In this document: one piece after another, positions 37,551-45,595 of the stretch | How the letters are laid out: each line of letters starts with the position of its first letter | How positions within the stretch are numbered: position 1 is the stretch's first letter | NCBI GenBank assembly: GCA_965237895.1 | Contig: CBDEGR010000001.1 | Location: 1-64,000, forward strand | DNA length: 64,000 nucleotides | Source: CBDEGR01 sp965237895 | Lineage (GTDB): Bacteria > Acidobacteriota > Terriglobia > UBA7540 > JAPUME01 | Reading direction: 5' to 3' | Translations under genes and position numbers: made by a program | The notes under the pieces: model-generated | Databases searched by the model: none | What the model saw: the letters and a program-made list of their open reading frames with translations, nothing else | What the model was told of the DNA's origin: nothing

Positions 37551-38420
37551 TCAGTTTGAATTTCTTTTTCTGTAGGGGCCACGCTTTGCCGGTATGCGAT
37601 CTGGTATCAGCCTTATGATTTCTTCCAAGTCCCAAACATGGTCGGTAACGCCAGCAGCCATAGCAGGGGTAACGCGCAATGTCTGGTGGATACGGGCAAA
37701 ATTGTAGTACATGTAGAACAAGGCGACCGCAGCCGCGTGGTTTTCAATCTTTTTACTGAAAGCGTTCGTTAGGCGCGTGAACCGGCGCATGGACATTCTC
37801 ATTGTGAGGTTCTGTCTCTCCACAAAGCTAGTTGAGACGTGTCTCGCATTGGGTTTTCCCATAATCCGCTCACGCTTGGTTCCGACGCACTCTCCGGGGC
37901 TATACTTCGTGTCAACTTCCGATCCTGAGCCGTAGATTTTCACCAATTGAGAGAAGTCAACGTCTGCCCCAAACGCTTGTTCAACAGCGGTCAAATACGA
38001 CTTGTGTCCGTCCGTGGTCAATTGAACGCGGTATCGCAGCCTGCCTGCAAGATCACGCATTAGAATTGTTGCAGCGTCTGCCGAACGATCAGAGATCAAC
38101 CATGACGGGATTAATTTCGTATCCGCGTCCAGTGCGACCCAAGTCCAGACGGAACTGCGACCTTTACCCATTTCATCAAGCGTGACGTTCTTATCCTTTG
38201 CGCCTACGAAGCTCCAGATTTCATCCACTTGGATACGTCGGCAAGGAAGGTTGCGAAGTGCCCGGTCCTGATAATCTTCGCAAGCAGGACCGAGTTCCAT
38301 CAGCAGCTTCGTGATTGTGTTTTTCGCGATGCCAGTCATGCGGACTGTCGAGCGGATAGAATTTCCTTCGACTAGGGCAGCCACGATATGAGTGCGCTTG
38401 GATATGGTCAGCTTATTCAT
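37551..38420 (-). CDS. IS1-like (DDE) transposase
   Basis: Start MNKLTISKRTHIVAAL at 38420 is chosen because a promoter -10 lies 8 nt upstream. The 289-residue protein has an HTH (NSIRSTVRMTGIAKNTITKL), LPCRRIQVDEIWSFVGAK (first Asp), VQLTTDGHKSYLTAV (second Asp) and FVERQNLTMRMSMRR (Glu). This is the long IS1-type found widely in environmental bacteria. Intact, with no internal stops. Confidence 0.85.
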   Translation of the reverse strand: MNKLTISKRTHIVAALVEGNSIRSTVRMTGIAKNTITKLLMELGPACEDYQDRALRNLPCRRIQVDEIWSFVGAKDKNVTLDEMGKGRSSVWTWVALDADTKLIPSWLISDRSADAATILMRDLAGRLRYRVQLTTDGHKSYLTAVEQAFGADVDFSQLVKIYGSGSEVDTKYSPGECVGTKRERIMGKPNARHVSTSFVERQNLTMRMSMRRFTRLTNAFSKKIENHAAAVALFYMYYNFARIHQTLRVTPAMAAGVTDHVWDLEEIIRLIPDRIPAKRGPYRKRNSN

Positions 38421-38427
38421 ACTGACC

Positions 38428-38456
38428 ATTATACATAAGCGTTCATGCAACGTCAA
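38428..38456 (-). promoter_or_regulatory. Sigma70-type promoter for the IS1-like transposase
   Basis: On the minus strand TTGACG and TATAAT are separated by exactly 17 nt. The -10 box ends 7 nt before the ATG at 38420, so transcription would start at or next to the start codon, giving a leaderless mRNA. Confidence 0.7.
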
Positions 38457-38465
38457 GAGAAAAAG

Positions 38466-39545
38466 TTACATCGAAACAAGCCGCGGGAAGTTTATGATGT
38501 TCGGGAGATACATTGCCCGAAAGTTCGATTCCTTTTCTGCCAGCAGGTCTCCCATTTGTTTTGCGCTGTAGCCAAGCTTGCTCATATGAAACTCTATCAA
38601 CCGTTCCAGTGCCCTGGGCCTCTCAAAGGGAATGTTGGTTTCAGGTGGTTCTCGAAAGCTGTGGGTGCGCTTGCGGAGATTTATCAGTAGGTAGCGCCTC
38701 TGTGATGGTGTGATTGTGCCGAGCTGATATGCCCGCTGAACCAAGGAGGACATCGAAACTTTCCATTCGCGCTTTAGAGCGGCCAATTTTGGAAGATTCA
38801 ATCTATTCAGATAGGGCTTAATCTCGCGTGTTGGAAGCAAAAACTCTGCCGAAAACCGTTTTGCCTCATCCTCCATATTGGGAGTCGGAAACTTGTGCAT
38901 GATTACGTGACCAAGTTCATGAGCAAGCGTGTTTCGATCACGATCTGCGCTGATTTCTGGGTGGCTATTAGAGAAAAATATTGGGGGACACATCTCGGTC
39001 CATTCGCTGATAGCATCAGCTTTGCGGGTACCAAAATTAAACCGGACTATGATGCCTCCATTGCTTTCGATGGCATCGATAAGATTTCGGATCGGGCCGG
39101 ATGGTAGCCGCCATGCTCCCCGGACAAGCTGTGCGATCTTTTCAATATCGTTCCCATATTCCTGGGGGTCCATATATTGAAAGCCTACGCGTGAATCAAG
39201 TTCAGCGGAGCGAAGAAGCCTTTTGATGTGGTTGCGCTTAATATTCAATTGGGCGTGGAGTTTCCTGAGAATTTTGATGCCGAGCCCTTGCTGTTTTCTG
39301 TGGTAGAAAATGCTGGAACCAAACCCGTACACAGTATCCTTCTGAGAAAAGAAGTGTACTGGATATTCCAATGACAGAGCGATTTGTTCCAGAAGTTCAT
39401 CCGGCATCTGTATCATGCGATTTTCAATTTTTGAGATGGTCCCTTGGCGCACATGGACAGGTAGCTTGCGTACCAAGGCTGCTTGCGTAAGGCCACGCGC
39501 CTCCCTAGCCAGAACGAGCACGTCTGGGTTGAATTCAACCATCAT
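38466..39545 (-). CDS. XRE regulator fused to ImmA/IrrE metallopeptidase
   Basis: This 359-residue protein has an XRE helix-turn-helix at residues 10-60 (LAREARGLTQAALVRKL, GTISKIENRM). An ImmA/IrrE peptidase domain with the zinc motif HELGHVIMH follows near residue 215, with the downstream acidic ligand in FSAEFLLPT. Such proteins cleave or sense regulators and often partner with toxins or mobile elements. The ATG overlaps the stop of the upstream gene (ATGA). Here it is transposon cargo and may control transposition or serve as an addiction or defence module. Confidence 0.8.
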   Translation of the reverse strand: MMVEFNPDVLVLAREARGLTQAALVRKLPVHVRQGTISKIENRMIQMPDELLEQIALSLEYPVHFFSQKDTVYGFGSSIFYHRKQQGLGIKILRKLHAQLNIKRNHIKRLLRSAELDSRVGFQYMDPQEYGNDIEKIAQLVRGAWRLPSGPIRNLIDAIESNGGIIVRFNFGTRKADAISEWTEMCPPIFFSNSHPEISADRDRNTLAHELGHVIMHKFPTPNMEDEAKRFSAEFLLPTREIKPYLNRLNLPKLAALKREWKVSMSSLVQRAYQLGTITPSQRRYLLINLRKRTHSFREPPETNIPFERPRALERLIEFHMSKLGYSAKQMGDLLAEKESNFRAMYLPNIINFPRLVSM

Positions 39546-40147
39546 GCAGTCCCGCTTTGCAGCCTACGCTGCGCTACGCCTCTAACTTGGACCAATCGAG
39601 TTGGGTTATCCTTAAAGGCCCTTTCGGTCTCAGCGATTGAGATTACTTTCGGGTTCGGCATGAACAGTTCAATATCCACATCCAACACAGCGCCATCCCG
39701 CGACGCGATACGCACATCACGGATGGTGGTCTGTAACGGATTCAGCCGATACCCTAGCGTCGCCCGTTGAGCTTTCGGGGGGATGCCAGGCAATTCAGCC
39801 CCGGCCTCGTAGAGTCGAATGAATTTCGTGCGTACATTCGAGGGGTCTTTTGTTTCATTCAGTTTTTTAAGGCGCAACAAAATTTTCTCTTCGATTTCAA
39901 CGAGAGTGTGGCCGTTCCGAACCTCAATGATCCGCACCCCGTCAGTCCCCGATGGAAACTCTACGTGCGCTCGGTGACATGCGAGGTCATGGATAATGCA
40001 GGCCCTGCTCCTGGGCGAGAGGATCGCTTGTTCGGGGAAGCCCTCGAAATAGTTAAAGGCGGGCATGGCTCCGATCCGCCACAAAGCATCGGCGACTGGT
40101 TCCAAAAGGCGAACAGTTTCGGCTTCTGTGAGTCTTTTTCGATTCAT
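39542..40147 (-). CDS. Unknown partner of the ImmA-type protein
   Basis: GGAGG 4 nt before ATG 40147 sets the start; the longer frame to 40183 is less likely. The 201-residue protein has mixed secondary structure (RLTEAETVRLLEPVADALW, YRLNPLQTTIRDVRIASRDG, LDVDIELFMPNP), no signal peptide and no known motif that I recognise. Overlap with the ImmA gene suggests a stoichiometric pair, like a toxin and its regulator. Confidence 0.6.
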   Translation of the reverse strand: MNRKRLTEAETVRLLEPVADALWRIGAMPAFNYFEGFPEQAILSPRSRACIIHDLACHRAHVEFPSGTDGVRIIEVRNGHTLVEIEEKILLRLKKLNETKDPSNVRTKFIRLYEAGAELPGIPPKAQRATLGYRLNPLQTTIRDVRIASRDGAVLDVDIELFMPNPKVISIAETERAFKDNPTRLVQVRGVAQRRLQSGTA

Positions 40148-40245
40148 GTATCCTCCGCGCAACGTATTCATCCTAAGCATCATACATGAAATGATGCAAA
40201 TATCAATAGTAAATTATTCCAGGAATTATTCCACAATGGATGGGT

Positions 40246-40494
40246 CTAAGACTTCCACCTCTTCTTGGCTGCGTTCCGTGCAATCTGGGACCGTCGACGC
40301 GCGGATAACTTCTTGGCGCGGGCCCTCCCGCCCTTCTGCCCGCCGAGCCGTCCCAGGGCGACCGCGTGGGGATTCTTCTCCGGCTCCGGGTCAAGCGGGT
40401 CTCCGGTCAGCTTCTCCCCGATGGACTTCTCGACTATCGAGCGTGCAACCGTTACGAAGTCGTGATCCTTTGGCTTGCTTGAGCGGCTTGGCAT
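40246..40494 (-). CDS. Small basic protein with GGRARA-type tail
   Basis: Start MPSRSSKPKDHDFVTVAR at 40494 (82 residues). The C-terminal part ALGRLGGQKGGRARAKKLSA followed by RRRSQIARNAAKKRW is the Lys/Arg/Ala motif seen in many short proteins near transposons and toxin genes, likely nucleic-acid binding. It is the first gene inside the transposon end. Confidence 0.6.
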   Translation of the reverse strand: MPSRSSKPKDHDFVTVARSIVEKSIGEKLTGDPLDPEPEKNPHAVALGRLGGQKGGRARAKKLSARRRSQIARNAAKKRWKS

Positions 40495-40595
40495 GGTCCG
40501 AGTATGGCAGACGCCTCTAGGCTGGTCAACCCTGGCAGAATTCAAATTGACCCACTACCCACTCCTCGACTGAATCCTTACCGCTTGGGGAATTA

Positions 40596-40937
40596 CTAGC
40601 CTTTCCCGAGCAGCTTGCCGATCTTCTTCTCCTGCTCAGCAAACTGCGATTGTATGTTCTTGTTGGTGATGTCGATGTCCTTCTTGGTTGCCATGTTCTT
40701 CTCCACCTCATCAATACGTCCACCCAAAATATGAACGTCCTTGTGGAGCGGGGTGAGGCCTTCTTCAGCTCGCGATTCCGGGTCCATGCCCGCCTGCAAA
40801 CAACGGGTCACGTCTGAAACCTCTGCGGCCTCGAAGTAAGCTTCTGTGTTCCAGTCTGCACAATCGGCTTGCGCATGTAGCGTGGCCGCAAGCCCCAAGG
40901 CAACATAAACTGCAACAAGACGGGTCATCGGTTTCAT
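40596..40937 (-). CDS. Exported ankyrin-like/coiled-coil protein, probably truncated
   Basis: Signal peptide (VAVYVALGLAATLHAQA), then WNTEAYFEAAEVSDVTRCLQ and GMDPESRAEEGLTPLH, one and a half ankyrin-type repeats, then an abrupt change to a coiled coil (RIDEVEKNMATKKDID). The 113 residues are shorter than usual ankyrin proteins, so an internal deletion is likely. The ATG overlaps the HNH gene stop (ATGA). Confidence 0.6.
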   Translation of the reverse strand: MKPMTRLVAVYVALGLAATLHAQADCADWNTEAYFEAAEVSDVTRCLQAGMDPESRAEEGLTPLHKDVHILGGRIDEVEKNMATKKDIDITNKNIQSQFAEQEKKIGKLLGKG

Positions 40938-41539
40938 GGTTTGTTTTTATTTGGAAAATTTGGGCAGGCGGGAAGCGTGTCTGGTGAACTTTCCGGGCAT
41001 GTTTCGAGGATTGCGTCTAGCGCATCAGCCTCGCGGCGGTCAATGGTGAGATTATAGGCCCTCCGAACGTCGATAACACGCCACGCGAACCAACACCTGT
41101 TCTCGTCCGGCCTCCAGTCCGCCGCGTCCTTCGCCACCTTCAGGTTGCGGTTCAGGTGCGGAGCAGAAAGCGTCAGATTGCGAATGTCTCGGGCAAATTC
41201 GCGCTTGCGTTCCGGCGAGACCGAGCACAGGCCGGAATCATGCGCCTCGCTCCGGGCAACGATATGCTCGATATCAGTTTCGGTGAGCTCCCCGAACGTT
41301 TCGCAGGTGTAAGGCGAATAGACGCCCCCAAGGCGATCGGCAATCTGCGGTTCGACGGATTGCGGATAGCTGTATTCGTCCGCGTTGTAGGGTGCGCATC
41401 GTTCTTCTGGAGCGACAACGAGGCCCCGCCATTCCTCGCCGGACTCGGAGAAAGATAGCTGCCCTGCAAAACCCAAGGTGAAAAAGACTGCAAGGACCCT
41501 CGGGAGAGCACAACTATGGTGAATCAGACCGGTTCTCAT
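40934..41539 (-). CDS. Exported HNH nuclease (GmrSD/DUF1524-like)
   Basis: This 201-residue protein has an N-terminal signal peptide (VLAVFFTLGFAGQLSFS). The nuclease core is TETDIEHIVARSEAHDSGLC (the D-x-EH-I-V half of HNH) followed by ARDIRNLTLSAPHLNR and KVAKDAADWRPD (the N and H parts). This is a secreted or periplasmic DNase type. It is translationally coupled on both sides: excalibur protein upstream, ankyrin-like protein downstream. A decayed paralogue lies at 293-475. Confidence 0.75.
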   Translation of the reverse strand: MRTGLIHHSCALPRVLAVFFTLGFAGQLSFSESGEEWRGLVVAPEERCAPYNADEYSYPQSVEPQIADRLGGVYSPYTCETFGELTETDIEHIVARSEAHDSGLCSVSPERKREFARDIRNLTLSAPHLNRNLKVAKDAADWRPDENRCWFAWRVIDVRRAYNLTIDRREADALDAILETCPESSPDTLPACPNFPNKNKP

Positions 41540-41769
41540 TCACAGACCTGGCCGTCCCCGTCACGGTCGTTCATGTACTGGTAAGCGGGGTGATCCTTCG
41601 TGATGGGAGTCTTGAGTCCACAGGCCCGGGCCTCGGCGCAAGTGATCTTGCCGTTCTTATTCGCGTCGCACTTCTCAAGATAATCCTCGCCTTCTTCCTT
41701 CTCCGGTTCTTGCGCGGCGAGCATCATGCACAGCATCCCCGCCATGATCAATCGCATAGCGTTCTTCAT
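41536..41769 (-). CDS. Exported excalibur/EF-hand-like calcium-binding protein
   Basis: AGGAGG lies 7 nt before the ATG. A signal peptide of about 20 residues precedes an acidic linker and DANKNGKITCAEARACG, then NDRDGDGQVCE, the D-x-D-x-D-G calcium loop with paired Cys that defines excalibur domains. Excalibur domains are common in extracellular nucleases, so it may supply calcium to, or scaffold, the coupled HNH nuclease. Confidence 0.8.
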   Translation of the reverse strand: MKNAMRLIMAGMLCMMLAAQEPEKEEGEDYLEKCDANKNGKITCAEARACGLKTPITKDHPAYQYMNDRDGDGQVCE

Positions 41770-41793
41770 TTCATTCCTCCTGGATTTCGGTAG

Positions 41794-42127
41794 TCACAAT
41801 GGCAATGATTTCTCTCTAAACAGTTCAGATTTTGATTCTCTCACATGCCCGGGCCGCAGAAAACAGACGAAAGAGATGGTGGTGCTGCGCGGACTCAGAG
41901 ACTCCAGCTGACGCTGGGGCGAACTGTTGCGCAAGGGCGTTCTCCACTCCAGGGTGGGGAATTCCCAGGAGGATCCAGAAAAATCGATCCCTTTCGAAGC
42001 CCTCTGACTCGATGGGTTAACTCGGACAGAAGGGGTGGCGAGCCAAGCCGCGTTCATAACTCCTGGGATTCTCCTAGCATCCTGACTCGGATATGCTAGC
42101 GCCTGGAGAGAGGAGAATAGCCCACAT
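41794..42127. other. No recognisable gene
   Basis: Upstream region of the excalibur operon and of the Sel1 relic, which diverge. No promoter pair can be named with confidence. Confidence 0.3.
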
Positions 42128-42560
42128 TTGAAGCCGATAAATAAAATATCAAGGCTGATCCGCATAGCTACTGCCGTGCTCGTGGCGGGTGGCCTCGCCA
42201 TCATGGTGCTCTCGGCACAGGACGATCTCGACACAGTCAGGCAAGCTGCTGACCAAGGAGACGCCGAAGCACAGTATAACTTAGGACTCATGTATGCCGC
42301 AGGACGATGCCGAAGCGGTGCGCTGGTTCCGGCTCGCTGCCGATCAGGGCTACGCCGAAGCGCAGGTCTTCCTCGGGCTCATGTACGACAATGGCGAAGG
42401 CGTGCCGCAGGACGATGCCGAAGCGGTGCGCTGGTACCGGCTGGCCGCCGATCAGGGTCACGCCATTGCCCAATTCAACCTCGGAGTCATGTACAACAAT
42501 GGGCAGGGTGTCCTCAAGGATTCCGTGCTCGCGCATATGTGGTTGAACATCGCAAGCGCC
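42128..42560 (+). pseudogene. Sel1-repeat exported protein, frameshifted and IS-truncated
   Basis: TTG at 42128 after GAGGAG opens a signal peptide (IRIATAVLVAGGLAIMV) and the first Sel1 repeat (AEAQYNLGLMYA). About 25 bp are missing there, apparently by slippage between repeated ATGTA..TGCCGCAGG sequences. The frame then shifts to MPQDDAEAVRWFRLAADQGY with two more repeats. An IS3 fragment cuts it at about 42560. Confidence 0.75.
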
Positions 42561-42837
42561 ATTCTCCCGTTCCAGTTCCTTCAGACGCCTCACCTGATCC
42601 ACTCGTAAGCTCCCGTACTCCTTCCGCCATCGGTAATAGGTCTGCTCCGTAATTCCCAACTTCCGACAGACCCCTCCCGTTGTCTGGCCCTTGGCCAGCT
42701 CCACTTCCGCCTCTCGTAGATGTCGGATGATCTGTTCGGCTGCATATCGCTTCTTCGGCATTCCTCCCCCCTTCCATGTCCAGTCCGTACCCTAACCTCT
42801 AACTTATCAACTGGACCGATTTAAGGGGGGCAGGTCA
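42556..42837 (-). mobile_element. Truncated IS3b element (5' end and part of orfA)
   Basis: Almost identical to 2675-2957, including the right terminus ending GGGGGGCAGGTCA and the first 68 codons of orfA (MPKKRYAAEQIIRHL...). The rest of the element is gone; the cut end joins the Sel1 gene. Confidence 0.85.
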
Positions 42838-42873
42838 GCAGGTTTCTCCGGTGGATCTGATTTGCCGGACCTG

Positions 42874-43332
42874 TCAGACACCTTGAGTCGAAAGTCTGGT
42901 TGTCAAAATCAGTTCGTCTAGCGCCAAAAAAACCAAGGAGAGCGGAGGCCAGAAAGTTTTTTCACCATCGTCAACAAGAACGGTGTATTTCAAGGCGTGC
43001 TTCTTGTGTTGATCCGATAATCCATCCACTACCGCAGTAGTGTCATCAGTTACAGACACGCCTTTGTTTTTTAATTCAATCAACAAAGCCAATAAGTTGT
43101 GCCTATAATCAAACTTTCTGAGTTGGACTTCGGGGAAACCACGTTTGAGCAAGGCTGCTTTAAGAAATAGTTCGGCTGCATGAGATGCAAGGAAGTAGAG
43201 AGGAATTGCTGTTAATTTGGTTGGGCGGCCATCGCTATCCAATTCAACATGGCTCCGCAACTGTTCAGCGCTTGCACGAAAATCGGCACCGTTCAGATAA
43301 TATGCGACTGCAAGTGGTACGTTGTCTTTCAT
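42874..43332 (-). CDS. HEPN-like helical protein
   Basis: Start MKDNVPLAVAYYLNGADFR at 43332, with GGGAGGA upstream; the longer frame to 43422 reads through non-coding sequence. The 152-residue all-helical protein has YFLASHAAELFLKAALLKRG and YRHNLLALL, like the AbiV/HEPN group that senses or cleaves RNA, but the R-x4-H motif is not evident. It may be an inactive or antitoxin-like HEPN. Confidence 0.5.
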   Translation of the reverse strand: MKDNVPLAVAYYLNGADFRASAEQLRSHVELDSDGRPTKLTAIPLYFLASHAAELFLKAALLKRGFPEVQLRKFDYRHNLLALLIELKNKGVSVTDDTTAVVDGLSDQHKKHALKYTVLVDDGEKTFWPPLSLVFLALDELILTTRLSTQGV

Positions 43333-43424
43333 ACTTTGTAGCTTCCTCCCGAGCTGCAGCCAAGCCGTGGGCCTGCTTAGCCAGACTTGTCGACCTCGAG
43401 ATCCTTGGCCCTTGCTGGACAATA

Positions 43425-43721
43425 TCAGTCTTCGACATCATTCATTCCCCGAGCGGCCCTTCGCGCCATCGCGAGCGTCACCAATCCCTCATCTGGCCTC
43501 TCTTGGCTTGCCTTCAGCCGCCCTGCGCGGCTTTCCGGTTTGCGATGTTTGCCCATGCTTTGCCTCCGCTCATCCCTGAGCTTCCCGTTAAAGCTCTCCA
43601 CATAGCCATTCTCCCAAGGACTGCCAGGCTCGATGTATAGTGTCCTGACACCCACGGCCTTAAGCCAGTCCCAGATCGCCTGAGCTGTGAACTTCGGTGA
43701 AAAATTCCGTCGTTTTACCAT
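43425..43721 (-). pseudogene. IS3 deletion derivative (OrfA start fused to OrfB end)
   Basis: The frame begins MVKRRNFSPKF, the start of one OrfA type, and passes directly into TAQAIWDWLKAVGVRTLYIE then SPWENGYVESFNGK of OrfB. More than 200 codons are missing between short similar sequences (SPKF and PEFT). The last 47 codons are unrelated basic sequence. Confidence 0.7.
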
Positions 43722-44011
43722 GGTTGTAAGGTCATCTCATCTGCGCAGAACCCACCTTACAACGCTGTCCGATTTTTCTGGTCCACTTCAGAGACCGGAC
43801 AATGTTGTTCAAAACCGCTCGTTCTTCGCAACTGAGAATGATGGTAGGTGCCTGACGTGCCATGTCAAGCAAAAGAAGTCAATGCACTACGTAAGTAAAC
43901 TTATTTAATGAACGAAACACTAGGTAATCCATTCGGCCTCGCGACTTGGTCCAGCCGAGCGGTGCGAGGGCGTGGTTACACGAAGGCCGAACCAGCCGAT
44001 GCCGTCGTTAG

Positions 44012-45277
44012 CTACCGGACGATGAGGACCTGACCGGCATAGATCCGGCTGTTGCGCAACCTGTTCAGCCTCATCAGCTCGCGGATCCCGAGGCCGAACA
44101 TCCCGGCGATGCGCGACAGCGTGTCGCCCCATTGGACGCGATACCCGCCATCGCTACTGACTTGGCCCGAGCCGGGACCAACGACCAGCGTCTCACCCGC
44201 GAAGATCCGGTCCGAGGGAAGCCGGTTGAACGCCATTAACGCTCTGACGGAAGTTCCATACCGCCAGGCGATCTCCGACAGCGTGTCGCCCGGACGGACA
44301 CGATACCTCCGCCCGTCACCGCCTTCTTTGGGGGCTCTCGCCATGATGCTCACGGCTGGGTAGCTGAAATCCAGGGGCTGGTCAAGCGTCAGCGGACCGA
44401 AGTAGCGCTCGTAGTCCTGGTAGACGTGGACGGCGGCCAGGAACTCCGGGTAAAAGTTCTTCGAGGCGTACTTGAATGCGCGCCCCCTGTACTTGCGGAT
44501 GATCTCCGCCATGTCGGATCCGTGCAGGCTGCGCGCGCGCAGCATTCCCGCCCGTCCGTGGTTATAAGCGGTGATCGCAAGGGGCCAGGATTGGAGTTGC
44601 TCATAGTTCCCTCGGAGTAGCTTCGCCGCCGCGCGCGTGGCGATCGCCGGGTTCAGACGGTCGTCGCGGCCGCGAGCCACACGCATGTACCGACGGCCGG
44701 TCGCTCGGGTGAACTGCCAGATGCCGGCGGCGCCCGCATGGGAATACGCTGCGTTCTCATAGGACGACTCGACCAGGGGCAGCAGCGCCAGGATCGGCGG
44801 CACTCCTTCGCTCTCGAGCAGCTCTTCGAAATAGGGAAGGTACCGGCCCGAGCGAATGACCCCGGCGCGGAAACGCTCCTTGATACCGCGTTGCATGTGG
44901 ATCCGGTTCATCAGAATGGCGATATTGCTCGCCGTCATGCGCACGCCTTCGGCTTCGATCCGGTTGTAAAAGACCCGCGCCTGCGCGCTGAGTCCTTCGG
45001 GTGTGTCAATACCCCGCCGCACCTCGTTCAGCAGGCGGCGCACACGCGCGACGCCCGACCGGCGCGATTTCTCGTCGACGACATCGTAGATCAGATTGAC
45101 CCGCTCGGTGTCGTGGATGATGAGGTCGTCCTCGCCATAGATCGTGAAGACCTTTTCCCAGGACGCGATCCGATCTTCGAGCCCGGTTTCCGGAAAACCC
45201 GGAATTTCGGCCAGGGCGGACACTGGAGAAATCGCCTTAACGACGAGGAGTGGAAGCAGCCAACCGAAGATTTTCAT
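44012..45277 (-). CDS. mltD: MltD-like lytic transglycosylase with LysM domains
   Basis: Start MKIFGWLLPLLV at 45277 gives a signal peptide ending in ALAE. A GH23/SLT domain spans about residues 140-290, with LLPLVESSY (catalytic Glu), AGAAGIWQF and AITAYNHG. Two C-terminal LysM domains follow (YRVRPGDTLSEIAWRYG, YRVQWGDTLSRIAGMFG) for peptidoglycan binding. It cleaves glycan strands in the periplasm, producing anhydro ends. Intact and probably housekeeping. Confidence 0.85.
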   Translation of the reverse strand: MKIFGWLLPLLVVKAISPVSALAEIPGFPETGLEDRIASWEKVFTIYGEDDLIIHDTERVNLIYDVVDEKSRRSGVARVRRLLNEVRRGIDTPEGLSAQARVFYNRIEAEGVRMTASNIAILMNRIHMQRGIKERFRAGVIRSGRYLPYFEELLESEGVPPILALLPLVESSYENAAYSHAGAAGIWQFTRATGRRYMRVARGRDDRLNPAIATRAAAKLLRGNYEQLQSWPLAITAYNHGRAGMLRARSLHGSDMAEIIRKYRGRAFKYASKNFYPEFLAAVHVYQDYERYFGPLTLDQPLDFSYPAVSIMARAPKEGGDGRRYRVRPGDTLSEIAWRYGTSVRALMAFNRLPSDRIFAGETLVVGPGSGQVSSDGGYRVQWGDTLSRIAGMFGLGIRELMRLNRLRNSRIYAGQVLIVR

Positions 45278-45388
45278 TTGGGAATTATACACGATTTTAC
45301 CTAATCAAACTTTTGCTGGGCTTGATGTTCCGCTTGTGATTCTTGAGGTACTGCCAACCGCTTGGAGGGGAAACAGGGCCGGTGAGAA

Positions 45389-45485
45389 CTGCTCTGTTTT
45401 GTACTTTCGGATCGACATGCCCGGCTTTCCTCCTTCGTGAGATTCTCTCTCTTTCCACTTGGTACAAAAAGGACCGGTCAGGTCA
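45389..45485 (-). mobile_element. IS3a-type 5' end with first codons of orfA
   Basis: From the terminus TGACCTGACCGG inward it carries tttttgtaccaagtgg, a GGAGGA site and MSIRKYKTEQ, matching the leader and start (MSIKKHKPEQ) of the element at 56768. It ends after ten codons. Confidence 0.75.
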
Positions 45486-45595
45486 GCCTGCATAGCGATT
45501 TGGACCACAGTTAGCAGGGACTCCGTGTTCTAGTGTCGGTTCCGTCCCCATTGCAGACTTACTAAACATCGCTCGTTTGTGCGTCACGTGCATAA

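Larger units (their letters stand above)
37542..40559 (-). mobile_element. 3.0-kb IS1-like transposon carrying an ImmA-type operon
   Basis: Inverted ends ggtagtgggtca(g/a)tttgaatt lie at 37542 and 40559, flanked on both sides by the identical 8-bp sequence cactcctc (37534-37541 and 40560-40567). This perfect target duplication shows a recent, intact insertion. Besides the transposase it carries three passenger genes on the same strand: XRE/ImmA protease, an unknown coupled partner, and a small basic protein. Confidence 0.85.
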
